Below, one piece after another: positions 9,366 to 16,702 of a stretch of 37,135 nucleotides of DNA. The translations under genes and the position numbers were made by a program. The stretch comes from Nonomuraea ceibae (GTDB taxonomy: Bacteria; Actinomycetota; Actinomycetes; Streptosporangiales; Streptosporangiaceae): positions 1 through 37,135 of the forward strand of contig NZ_JAHKRO010000089.1 of NCBI RefSeq assembly GCF_019396325.1, read 5' to 3'. Each line of letters starts with the position of its first letter. The first letter of the stretch is position 1. Below the pieces are notes generated by a model. It did no database searches, was not told the origin of the DNA, and saw only the letters and a program-made list of their open reading frames with translations.

Positions 9366-10945
9366 CTCGCCGGGCGGGCGCCCCTGATGCAGGCGGGCTT
9401 GGACCAGGCCACCGTGCTGCTCTCCGCGATGTCCAGCGGGACGCCGACCACGAAGCAGTAGCCCTGGTCCGGGTCGAGGCCGCCGATGCGGGCCGAGGTG
9501 GCGCCCGCCTCCACCGGGGTGAGCGGCTGGCCGCCCTTCTCCACCGGCGAACGCTGCACCACCACCGGGTAGCGGCGGGCCTTGGCGGTCAGCGCCCACG
9601 ACAGCTCGACCAGCGCGCCCCGGTCCGAGGTGACCTTCACCTGGCGGGGGGCCAGCGCGGCGACACTGCGCCGGTCGATCGTGGGAGCCTCCGACTGTGA
9701 CTGGGGCTCCGACGTGCCGGACCGGGCCGTGGGCAGCGTGGCCGGAGGGTCGGCGCGTTGCAGGGAGAGCCACACGGCCAGGACCGTGCCCGCCACGGCC
9801 ACGGCCGTGACGCTCGCGGTCACCGCCACCTTGACGCCCAGCCGCGAGGTCCGCTGCGGGGGAGGGGGCTCGTACCCGGCGGGACGGGTGACGCGCGGGG
9901 CCGCCGACTGCTGCCACGCCGTCGCGCCCCCGGCCCCGCTCCCGGTCCCGGTTCCGCCCGGCGCCCCCGGACCCGCACCGGGCGGCGGACCGTACGACGC
10001 GGGCTGCGGGACGGTGGGCTGCGGGACGACGGCATGGGGGGCGGCGGCCTGAGGGACCGCGACCTGAGAGGCGGCAGGCTGAGGGGCGGCGGGCTCGCCG
10101 AGGAGGTCCGTCACCGGCAGCCCGAGCTCCGCCTGCACCTGCCGCAGCCGCTGCCCGAACTCGCGCGCCGACCCGTAACGCAGCTCCGGCTGCTTGGCCA
10201 TCGCGCGCAGCACCGTCCGCGTCACCACGGGCGGCACGTCGGGCCGGTCGATCGGCGGCGGCTCCGCGCTCAGCACCCGGTACATCAGCGGCGCGATCGA
10301 CGGGTCGGTCGGGCTGTGGAAGGCGGGCTGCCCGGCCAGCAGGTGGTAGAGGGTCGAGCCGAGCGAGTAGACGTCGGTGGACACCGAGTGCGGCTGCCCG
10401 GTCAGCACCTCGGGCGCGGCGTGCAGCGGCGTGAACGCCTGGGAGGTCGCGGAGATCTCCGCCGAGTCGACGACCCGGGCCACGCCGAAGTCGGCCACGG
10501 CCGGCTCCCCGTAGCGGGAGATGAGGATGTTCTGCGGCTTGATGTCGCCGTGCAGGACGCCCGCCTCGTGCACGGCGGCGAGCGCGCCGGCGAGCTTGAC
10601 GCCGGTGCGCAGCACCTCGGCCACCGGGAACGGGCCTTCGTTGCGGAGCTTGTCGCGCAGCGAGCCGTTCTCGAAGAAGTCCATGGCGATGTACGGCTTG
10701 CCGGAGCGGGTCACGCCGGTGTCGAAGACCGTCACCACGTTGGGGTGGCCGGTGAGGCGGCCGGTGAGCTGGAGCTCGCGCTGGAAGCGGCGCATCGTGC
10801 GCTGGTCGACGCGGTCGACCGACAGCACCTTCAGCGCCACGACCCGGTCGAGGCGCTCCTGGTAGGCGCGGTAGACGACGGCGAACCCGCCCTGGCCGGC
10901 CTGATCGAGTACCCGGTAACCGGGCGCGTCCTCGACTGGCAGCAC
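9362..10945 (-). CDS. Transmembrane Ser/Thr protein kinase with FN3-like outer domain
   Basis: This 527-residue PknB-type kinase starts with GTG at 10945 after a GGGGGGAA ribosome site. The kinase domain (about 10-270) has the glycine loop GQGGFAVVY (17-25), Lys39 in VALK, Glu57 in helix C, the catalytic loop HGDIKPQN (132-139) and DFG (152-154). The loop is HGD rather than the usual HRD, so activation-loop control may differ. A Pro/Ala/Gln-rich linker (280-365) leads to one membrane helix (371-395). The outer part (about 425-520) resembles a fibronectin type III domain: VELSWALTAKARRYPVVV, then IGGLDPDQGYCFVV. It faces the envelope operon tail to tail. An FN3-like domain also occurs in the first protein of that operon, which hints at a shared extracytoplasmic ligand or partner, though this is inference. 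Confidence 0.93.
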   Translation of the reverse strand: MLPVEDAPGYRVLDQAGQGGFAVVYRAYQERLDRVVALKVLSVDRVDQRTMRRFQRELQLTGRLTGHPNVVTVFDTGVTRSGKPYIAMDFFENGSLRDKLRNEGPFPVAEVLRTGVKLAGALAAVHEAGVLHGDIKPQNILISRYGEPAVADFGVARVVDSAEISATSQAFTPLHAAPEVLTGQPHSVSTDVYSLGSTLYHLLAGQPAFHSPTDPSIAPLMYRVLSAEPPPIDRPDVPPVVTRTVLRAMAKQPELRYGSAREFGQRLRQVQAELGLPVTDLLGEPAAPQPAASQVAVPQAAAPHAVVPQPTVPQPASYGPPPGAGPGAPGGTGTGSGAGGATAWQQSAAPRVTRPAGYEPPPPQRTSRLGVKVAVTASVTAVAVAGTVLAVWLSLQRADPPATLPTARSGTSEPQSQSEAPTIDRRSVAALAPRQVKVTSDRGALVELSWALTAKARRYPVVVQRSPVEKGGQPLTPVEAGATSARIGGLDPDQGYCFVVGVPLDIAESSTVAWSKPACIRGARPAS

Positions 10946-10967
10946 AACTTCCCCCCTGTCACGGGAG

Positions 10968-10995
10968 AGTTTAGTGTGAAATTTCGGGACGTCAG
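10968..10995 (-). promoter_or_regulatory. Candidate promoter of the Ser/Thr kinase gene
   Basis: On the minus strand there is CTGACG (10990-10995), 16 bp, then TAAACT (10968-10973), placing a start near 10961 and leaving about 16 bases before the GTG. The -35 element overlaps the stop of the M50 gene, so the kinase can be expressed independently of it. Confidence 0.45.
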
Positions 10996-11690
10996 AGTGG
11001 ATTCATCAAGTAGCCGCCGGCCACCACCGACGCCCCCGCCACCAGGAGGAAGAAGAACACGTAGAACCCGCCGGGCAGGAACGTCAGCCGCGCGAGCTGG
11101 TCGGCGTCGGAGTCGCGCGCCTGCCGCCTGCGCCGCTTGCGCTGCAGCTCCACGATCGGCCGCACCCCGCCGAACAGCAGGAACCACGACACCCCCAGCG
11201 CCACGCCCTGCTGCACCCCGGCCGGCGCGTACATGACCAGCGCGAACACCGCCCCGCCCGTCACCAGCAGGATGAGCGCCCCGTACAGGTTGCGGACGAG
11301 CAGCAGCATGCACACCAGGAACGCGAGCATCCCCCAGACGAGCAGCGTGATGCGGCCCTGCTCGGTCAGCCAGGCGGCGGCCAGCCCGAGCAGCGACGGC
11401 GCGAGGTAGCCGGCCAGCGCGGTGAGCACCATGCCGGGCCCGGTGGGCCGCCCCCTGGTCAGCGTCACGCCGGAGGTGTCGGAGTGGAGCCGGATGCCCT
11501 CCAGCTTGCGCCGGGTGAGCAGCGCCATCACGGCGTGCCCGCCCTCGTGGGCGATGGTGATCAGCCCCCGGGACAGGCGCCAGGGCGCGGTGAAGGTGAC
11601 GATCGCGAGTGCCGCCAGCCCGGAGACGGCCACGATCCACGGATCGGGGGCGTCCTGGACCTGGATCAGCTGAGCCCAGAGCTTGTCCAT
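10992..11690 (-). CDS. M50 family membrane metallopeptidase
   Basis: This 232-residue, strongly hydrophobic protein starts with ATG at 11690. The zinc motif HEGGH is at residues 48-52 within a helix (IAHEGGHAVMALLT), and six or so membrane segments follow, including LLVWGMLAFLVCMLLLVRNLYGA and FYVFFFLLVAGASVVAGGYL. This matches the M50B-like (Peptidase_M50_2) group of intramembrane site-2-type proteases in actinomycetes. No PDZ domain is present. A second zinc ligand (Asp, usually in an NxxPxxxxDG motif) is not obvious; G-G-V-R-P is seen near residue 175, so activity is uncertain. The kinase gene lies 46 bp downstream on the same strand. A TAGGGT box at 11700-11705 lies nine bases before the ATG, so the mRNA may be leaderless. 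Confidence 0.87.
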   Translation of the reverse strand: MDKLWAQLIQVQDAPDPWIVAVSGLAALAIVTFTAPWRLSRGLITIAHEGGHAVMALLTRRKLEGIRLHSDTSGVTLTRGRPTGPGMVLTALAGYLAPSLLGLAAAWLTEQGRITLLVWGMLAFLVCMLLLVRNLYGALILLVTGGAVFALVMYAPAGVQQGVALGVSWFLLFGGVRPIVELQRKRRRRQARDSDADQLARLTFLPGGFYVFFFLLVAGASVVAGGYLMNPL

Positions 11691-11712
11691 CGAGGAAAAA
11701 CCCTATCCATGT

Positions 11713-12603
11713 ATGGTCACGACTGTGCTCACAGAACATGATTCTGCGGTTCCGGGGTGGTGGCGGGCGCTCGGCCTGCCCGGCCTGGTGGACCTGCACG
11801 TGCACTTCCTGCCCGAGCGGATGGAGCGCCGGGTGTGGCACCACTTCACCCACGGCGGCCCGCTGATGGGGGACGGCTGGCGGATCACGTACGCCTGGCC
11901 GGTGGCCGAGCGGGTGGCCCGGCTGCGCGAGCTGGGCCTGCTCGCCTTTCCCGCGCTGGCGTACGCGCACCGCCCCGGCATGGCGGCCGACCTCAACGGC
12001 TGGACGCTCGGCTTCGCCTGCCGCACGCCCGGCTGCGTCCCGTCCGCGACCTTCTATCCCGAGCCGGGCGCCGAGGCGTACGTGCGGCGGGCGCTGGAGG
12101 AGGGGGCGCGGATCTTCAAGGTGCACCTCCAGGTCGGCGGCTTCGACCCGCGCGCCCCCGAGCTGGAGGCGATCTGGGGGCTGCTGGCCGAGGCCGGGGT
12201 CCCGGTGGTCGTGCACGCCAGCGCCGTCCCGGTGCCCGGCGGCCACCTCGGCGCCGGGCCGATCGGCGACGTGCTGCGCCGCCATCCCCGGCTGCGAGTG
12301 GTGATCGCGCACCTCGGCATGCCGGACTACGAGGCGTTCTTCGAGCTGGCCGGGCGCTACGAGCGGGTGGCGCTGGACACCACGATGGCGCTGACGGACT
12401 TCGCGGAGTTGGGCATGCCGTTTCCTCGAAGACTTCTCCCGGCCCTGCGTGATTTCGGAATCGCTGGGAAGATTGTCCTCGGCAGTGATTTCCCGACCAT
12501 CCCCCATCCGTACGCCCACCAGCTCCAGGCCCTCGACCGGCTCGACCTAGGCGACGACTGGCTGAGAGCCGTGTGCTGGAGCAACGGCCTGACCATGATC
12601 TGA
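11713..12603 (+). CDS. Amidohydrolase family protein (Amidohydrolase_2, TIM barrel)
   Basis: I start this at ATG 11713 (296 residues). The longer in-frame TTG at 11683 would overlap the divergent M50 start. GTG 11725 is an alternative, lying seven bases after a -10-like TATGGT. Metal-ligand motifs run in the expected order: DLHVH (His29, His31), FKVHLQ, VVVHAS, VIAHLGMPDYE and LGSDFPTIPHP, typical of Amidohydrolase_2 enzymes such as aminocarboxymuconate-semialdehyde decarboxylase relatives. These are cytosolic hydrolases or decarboxylases with one divalent metal; the substrate cannot be read from sequence. The stretch near 12421-12500 is less GC-rich than its neighbours. A SnoaL-like gene follows after seven bases and corA after that, so the three are probably cotranscribed. 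Confidence 0.88.
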   Translation: MVTTVLTEHDSAVPGWWRALGLPGLVDLHVHFLPERMERRVWHHFTHGGPLMGDGWRITYAWPVAERVARLRELGLLAFPALAYAHRPGMAADLNGWTLGFACRTPGCVPSATFYPEPGAEAYVRRALEEGARIFKVHLQVGGFDPRAPELEAIWGLLAEAGVPVVVHASAVPVPGGHLGAGPIGDVLRRHPRLRVVIAHLGMPDYEAFFELAGRYERVALDTTMALTDFAELGMPFPRRLLPALRDFGIAGKIVLGSDFPTIPHPYAHQLQALDRLDLGDDWLRAVCWSNGLTMI

Positions 12604-12610
12604 TATCAGG

Positions 12611-13081
12611 GTGAACGATCCGCACGTGGCGCTGATCAGCGCTTTCTACGAGGCTCTGGGCCGCGCCGACTACGCGGCCATGCGACGGTGCTACCACCCG
12701 GACGTGAGCTTCGGTGACCCGATCTTCCAGGAGGTGGAGGGCCGCGAGCGCGTGATGGCGATGTGGCGCCTGCAGCTCGGCGTGCGCGACGGCCTGGCGT
12801 CCACCTACCGTGACGTGCGGGCCGACGAGTTCTCCGGCAGCGCCCACTGGACCGCCCGCTACACCTTCCACCGCACCGGGCGGCTGGTGGTCAACGAGAT
12901 CGACGCGCTGTTCCGGTTCGAGGACGACCTGATCGTCCGGCATCATGACGAGTTCGACTTCAAGCGCTGGTCCAGGATGGCGCTGGGGCGGCCGCACGGC
13001 CTGCTGTTCGGCTGGACCCCCATGTGGCGCAAGACCATCAGGGACCGGGCCCAGCAGGAGCTCGACAACCTGCAGACCTAG
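12611..13081 (+). CDS. SnoaL-like (NTF2-fold) protein
   Basis: This 156-residue protein starts with GTG at 12611, seven bases after the amidohydrolase stop. The pattern FYEALGRADYAAMRRCYHPDVSFGDP, then the WTARYTF strand and IDALFRFEDDLIVRHHDEFD is the alpha+beta barrel of the NTF2/SnoaL superfamily. Members are small-molecule cyclases, isomerases or unassigned ligand-binding proteins, and no specific catalytic set is identifiable here. The hydrophobic C-terminus (HGLLFGWTPMWRKTIR) is usual for a subgroup of actinomycete SnoaL-like proteins. The context gives no pathway. Confidence 0.88.
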   Translation: MNDPHVALISAFYEALGRADYAAMRRCYHPDVSFGDPIFQEVEGRERVMAMWRLQLGVRDGLASTYRDVRADEFSGSAHWTARYTFHRTGRLVVNEIDALFRFEDDLIVRHHDEFDFKRWSRMALGRPHGLLFGWTPMWRKTIRDRAQQELDNLQT

Positions 13082-13089
13082 GAGGTGGC

Positions 13090-14205
13090 ATGGCGAAGGT
13101 GAAGGGGTTCAGACGCGGCGGGGGCCGCGAGGAGGCGCCCGAGCACTCCATGGACCCGCGAGCCGGGGAGGAGCCGCCCTACCAGCCCACGGTCATCAAC
13201 AACACGATCTACCGCGACGGGCGGATCGTCGCCTGCCCGGCCTCGCTCGCCGACGCGTTCGCCCACCTCAAGGAGAACCCCGGCGACATGGCCTGGATCG
13301 GCCTGTACCGCCCGAAAGAGTGGGAGCTGGTCAAGCTCGCCGAGGAGTTCGAGCTGCACGAGCTGGCGCTGGAGGACGCCATCGTCGGCTCCCAGCGGCC
13401 CAAAGCCGACCGCTACGGCGACACCCTGTTCGTGGTGCTGCGCGCCGCCCGCTACCTCGACGACGTCGAGGAGGTCGCGTTCGGCGAGCTGCACGTCTTC
13501 GTCGGCCCCGACGTGGTGATCACCGTACGGCACGCCGAGGCGCCCGACCTCCAGGCCGTGCGCAAGCGCATGGAGTCCGACCCCGACCTGCTCCGGCAGG
13601 GCCCCCAGGCCGTGCTGTACGCCATCCTCGACGCGGTCGTCGACGGCTACGCCCCCGTGGTGGCCGGGCTGCAGACCGACATCGAGGAGATCGAGGCGCA
13701 GGTCTTCGGCGGCGACCCGGCCGTCTCACGCCGCGTCTACGAGCTGTCCGGCGAGGTCATCGAGTTCCAGCGGGCCACCGCGCCGCTGTCGCGGATCATC
13801 GACGGCCTCATCGCCGGGGCCGACAAGTACGGCCTCGACGACGAGCTGCGCAGCTACCTGGGCGACGTGAGCGACCACGCCATCACCGTCAACGAGCGGC
13901 TCGGCTCGTTCAAGCAGCAGCTCCAGAACATCCTGCTGGTCAACTCGACCCTGGTGAGCCAGGCGCAGAACGAGGAGATGGCCAGGATGACCCAGGTCAG
14001 CATCCAGCAGGGCGAGGAGGTCAAGAAGATCTCCGCCTGGGCGGCCATCCTGTTCGCCCCGACGGTGGTGGGCGGCGTCTACGGGATGAACTTCGACGTC
14101 ATGCCGGAGACGCACTGGGCGTTCGGCTACCCGTTCGCGATGGCGCTCATGGTCGCGAGCTGCGTGACCCTCTACGTGATCTTCAAGAAGCGCGACTGGC
14201 TGTGA
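13090..14205 (+). CDS. corA: CorA family magnesium/divalent cation transporter
   Basis: This 371-residue protein starts with ATG at 13090 after a perfect AGGAGG whose first bases are part of the SnoaL stop. Longer readings from 13024 are not needed. The cytosolic funnel domain (about 35-290) includes LALEDAIVGSQRPKADRYGD and a long pore helix ending in EEVKKISAWAAILFAPTVVGG. The selectivity motif Gly332-Met333-Asn334 follows TM1, and TM2 is YPFAMALMVASCVTLYVIF with the basic KKRDW end. Length, GMN motif and topology all fit CorA, a pentameric Mg2+/Co2+ channel of the inner membrane. There is no room upstream for a magnesium riboswitch. It ends 24 bp from the convergent iclR-type gene. Confidence 0.96.
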   Translation: MAKVKGFRRGGGREEAPEHSMDPRAGEEPPYQPTVINNTIYRDGRIVACPASLADAFAHLKENPGDMAWIGLYRPKEWELVKLAEEFELHELALEDAIVGSQRPKADRYGDTLFVVLRAARYLDDVEEVAFGELHVFVGPDVVITVRHAEAPDLQAVRKRMESDPDLLRQGPQAVLYAILDAVVDGYAPVVAGLQTDIEEIEAQVFGGDPAVSRRVYELSGEVIEFQRATAPLSRIIDGLIAGADKYGLDDELRSYLGDVSDHAITVNERLGSFKQQLQNILLVNSTLVSQAQNEEMARMTQVSIQQGEEVKKISAWAAILFAPTVVGGVYGMNFDVMPETHWAFGYPFAMALMVASCVTLYVIFKKRDWL

Positions 14206-14229
14206 GCGCCAGGGCGGCGTCGCGGCTGA

Positions 14230-14982
14230 TCAGTCGGGGAAGGCCGTGAGCGCGCGCTGGGCCTCGGCCACCGTGCCCGCCAGCTCGGCCGCGAACACCG
14301 GCACCCGGTCGGCGGCGAACCGCGTGGTCGGCACCGAGATCGACAGCGCCGCCACCGCCGTCCCGTTGCCGTTGCGCAGGACCGCGCCGATCGCCGACAC
14401 GCCCTGCTCGGTGCCCTCGACGTTGAGCGCGTAGCCGCGCGCCCTGATCTCGTCGAGCTCCCGCAGCAGGGTGGCGCGCTCGGGCCCAGGCAGGTCCGGG
14501 TAGAGGCCGAGGACGTCGTCGCGGGGCAGCGTGGCCAGCAGGGCCTTGCCGCCGGACGCGCCCCGGGCGGGCAGGATCGTGCCCCTCCTGTCGCCCACGT
14601 GCAGGATCTGCGACGACTCCACGCTGTCGAGGAAACGCGCCTCCGTGCCGATCCTGACCATGAGGTTCACCGTCTCCTGCGTCCGCGCGCACAGCGCCTC
14701 CATCGCGGGCCGCACCAGGGCGCGCAGCTCACGCAGCGCCGAGTCGCCGGGGTGCGCCTGCCGGGAGGTGAGGAAGGGCCCGGGCAGATAGGTGTGATGC
14801 TCGTCCTGGACGGCGAAGTCGCGATAGACCAGCATGGCCAGCAGGCGGTGCGCGGTGGAGCGGGCGATGCCCAGCTCCCTGGCCACGTCGCTGACCTTGA
14901 GCCGCCCCTGGTCGCGCAGCATGTGCAGGATCAGCAGCACGTTGTCGACAGAGCCCAGCGGGTAGGCGGGCCTGTTCTTCAT
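14230..14982 (-). CDS. IclR family transcriptional regulator
   Basis: This 250-residue regulator starts with ATG at 14982. The N-terminal winged helix-turn-helix is at about residues 10-65 (SDVARELGIARSTAHRLLAMLVYRDF). The C-terminal effector domain includes ETVNLMVRIGTEARFLDSVES, GASGGKALLA and AVLRNGNGTAVAALSISVP, all standard for IclR. It is divergent from a fumarylacetoacetate-hydrolase-family gene, and IclR proteins often control adjacent catabolic genes, so that gene is the likely target, with an aromatic or 2-oxo acid breakdown product as effector (inference). The 86-bp divergent gap holds an interrupted palindrome (15003-15015). Confidence 0.95.
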   Translation of the reverse strand: MKNRPAYPLGSVDNVLLILHMLRDQGRLKVSDVARELGIARSTAHRLLAMLVYRDFAVQDEHHTYLPGPFLTSRQAHPGDSALRELRALVRPAMEALCARTQETVNLMVRIGTEARFLDSVESSQILHVGDRRGTILPARGASGGKALLATLPRDDVLGLYPDLPGPERATLLRELDEIRARGYALNVEGTEQGVSAIGAVLRNGNGTAVAALSISVPTTRFAADRVPVFAAELAGTVAEAQRALTAFPD

Positions 14983-15002
14983 ACCAGAATGCTAGTGCGG
15001 GA

Positions 15003-15015
15003 CCCGGAATCCGGG
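15003..15015. promoter_or_regulatory. Candidate IclR operator
   Basis: CCCGGA-A-TCCGGG, a perfect 6-bp inverted repeat around one base, sits in the middle of the divergent gap between the iclR-type gene and the FAH-family gene. The size and central symmetry fit IclR sites, but in this GC-rich DNA such palindromes can also occur by chance. Confidence 0.35.
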
Positions 15016-15068
15016 GCCTAGCGTTGGGCCCGTTCGAGGGACTGCCCCACGATCGGGAGGGAACCTGC

Positions 15069-15893
15069 GTGAAGCTCGCCACCCTGCGCCTGCCGCGTCG
15101 TACCGCCGCCGTGCGGATCGACGGCGATCTCGCCGTCGAGGTCGGCTCGCCCGACGTCGGCGCGCTGCTCGCGCACCACGACTGGCGCGAGCGGGCGTCG
15201 GCCGCCGACGGCGCCCGTCACCCGCTGACCACCGCCGACCTGGCGCCCGTCGTGCCGCAGCCCGGCAAGATCATCTGTGTCGGGCTGAACTACCGCGCGC
15301 ACATCCTGGAGATGGGCCGCGAGCTGCCCGCGTATCCGACGCTGTTCGCCAAGTTCGCCGACGCGCTGATCGGCCCGTACGACGACATCGAGTTGCCGGC
15401 CGTCTCCGACGCGGTCGACTGGGAGGCCGAGCTCGCCGTCGTCATCGGCGCGGACGTCCGTCACGCCACGCCCGAGCAGGCCGGGGCCGCGATCGCCGGC
15501 TACGCGGTGTTCAACGACGTGAGCGTGCGCGACTACCAGAACCGCACGGCGCAGTGGCTGCAGGGCAAGACGTTCGAGGCCACCACGCCCTTCGGCCCCT
15601 ACCTGGTCACGCCGGATGAGCTGGAGGAGGGCGGGCTGGCCATGCAGTGCGAGGTCGACGGGGAGGTGGTGCAGCAGGCCGACACCGCCGACCTGGTGTT
15701 CCCGCCTGCCGAGCTGATCGCGTACATCTCGGGGATCGTCACGCTGCGGCCGGGCGACGTGATCGCGACCGGCACGCCCGGCGGCGTGGGCCACGCCCGC
15801 AGGCCGCCGCGCTACCTGGGCGACGGCAGCAAGCTCGTGACCCGCATCGCCGGCCTCGGCGAGCAGGTCAACACCGCGCGCCGCCTCGGCTGA
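15069..15893 (+). CDS. Fumarylacetoacetate hydrolase family protein
   Basis: This 274-residue enzyme starts with GTG at 15069 after GGGAGGGAA. An upstream in-frame start at 15024 has no ribosome site. The FAH signature is intact: ICVGLNYRAHILEMG, then DWEAELAVVIG with the acidic metal ligands, GYAVFNDVSVRDYQ, the QGKTFE loop, and RPGDVIATGTPGGVG near the C-terminus. The family includes oxaloacetate decarboxylases, acylpyruvases and 2-hydroxyhepta-2,4-diene-dioate isomerases/hydrolases, all Mg2+-dependent C-C bond enzymes. The substrate is unknown, but the neighbouring IclR regulator and remnant MFS permease suggest that a small carbon source was once taken up and degraded here. Confidence 0.94.
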   Translation: MKLATLRLPRRTAAVRIDGDLAVEVGSPDVGALLAHHDWRERASAADGARHPLTTADLAPVVPQPGKIICVGLNYRAHILEMGRELPAYPTLFAKFADALIGPYDDIELPAVSDAVDWEAELAVVIGADVRHATPEQAGAAIAGYAVFNDVSVRDYQNRTAQWLQGKTFEATTPFGPYLVTPDELEEGGLAMQCEVDGEVVQQADTADLVFPPAELIAYISGIVTLRPGDVIATGTPGGVGHARRPPRYLGDGSKLVTRIAGLGEQVNTARRLG

Positions 15894-15901
15894 CCCGGCG
15901 A

Positions 15902-15925
15902 GCCGGCGGCTACGCGGCCGCCGGT
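15902..15925. terminator. Hairpin between convergent genes
   Basis: CCGGCGGC (15903-15910), a six-base loop and GCCGCCGG (15917-15924) form a perfect 8-bp stem just past the FAH-family stop, with one extra G-T pair. There is no T run, as is usual for actinomycete terminators, so function is likely but not certain. Confidence 0.45.
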
Positions 15926-15936
15926 GGGGTGACGCG

Positions 15937-16649
15937 CTAGGGAACCGGGTCGCGGTCGCGGACGAAGCAGAGCAGGACCGCGCCCGCCAGCCGGATGCCC
16001 ATCAGGTCGGTGGCCAGCCCGACGAGCGGCTTGCACGCCACGGCCACGACCGCGAACATCACGACCACGGTGCCCGCCGTGACCGGGTCGACGCCACTGC
16101 CCTTGATCATGAGCGTGTTGGACCAGGTGACGAACCCGTACGTGCCCCACAGCGCGCCGAACCCGGCCAGCCCGAGCAGCAGCAGGTCACGGTCGGCCAG
16201 CAGCGGCCGGGGGTCCGGCCGCCCCGCCCGCCCGTCCCGCGCTCCCGGCCGGGGAACCAGGTAGCGACGAGCTTCAGCCCCGCCGAGTAGTCGGCCCCGG
16301 CGAACAGCCCGATCAGCCCCTGGAGCGCGATCCCCGCGCCCGCCGACCGGCTCGACCCGAACGCCAGCATGCCGCCGCCGGTCACGAGCAGCGACCCCGA
16401 CAGCACGGCCCGCGCCCCGACCCGGTCGGTCAGCGCCCCGCCCGCCACGTTGGAGATCACGTAACCGGCGTAGTAGGCGGTCGCGAACACGCCCAGCCCG
16501 GCCAGCGACATCCCCAGCCCCTCGCCCACCGCCACCGCCGCCGGCCCCCAGGCGGACCGGTCGAGCGACGTCATGGTGAACGACGCCCAGCACAGCAGGA
16601 GCACCACCCACCGATACCCGGGGGCGCGCGACAGCGAGCGGGCGATCAC
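15937..16649 (-). pseudogene. Decayed MFS transporter (internal deletion, frameshift, truncation)
   Basis: The N-terminal part, from GTG 16649, encodes MFS helices 1-4: WVVLLLCWASFTM, YYAGYVISNVAGGALTDRVGAR, then GLKLVATWFPGRERG. After that the frame is lost near 16205-16255. A second minus frame, ending at 15937, resumes with DLLLLGLAGFGALWGTYGFV and KPLVGLATDLMG, which correspond to helices 7-8, and stops in the next helix. Roughly helices 5-6 and 9-12 are missing. This is more than one sequencing error, since two separate blocks are gone. The ancestor was probably a permease for the substrate of the FAH-family enzyme or of the E1 dehydrogenase, on whose strand it lies 53 bp downstream. Confidence 0.8.
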
Positions 16650-16702
16650 GCTGAGTCATTCTGCTATACCCGCAGGTCACAGGAGAGCGGCCGGCCCGGC
16701 GA

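Noticed and set aside
13082..13089. Magnesium riboswitch before corA
   Set aside because: Only eight bases separate corA from the upstream stop, leaving no room.
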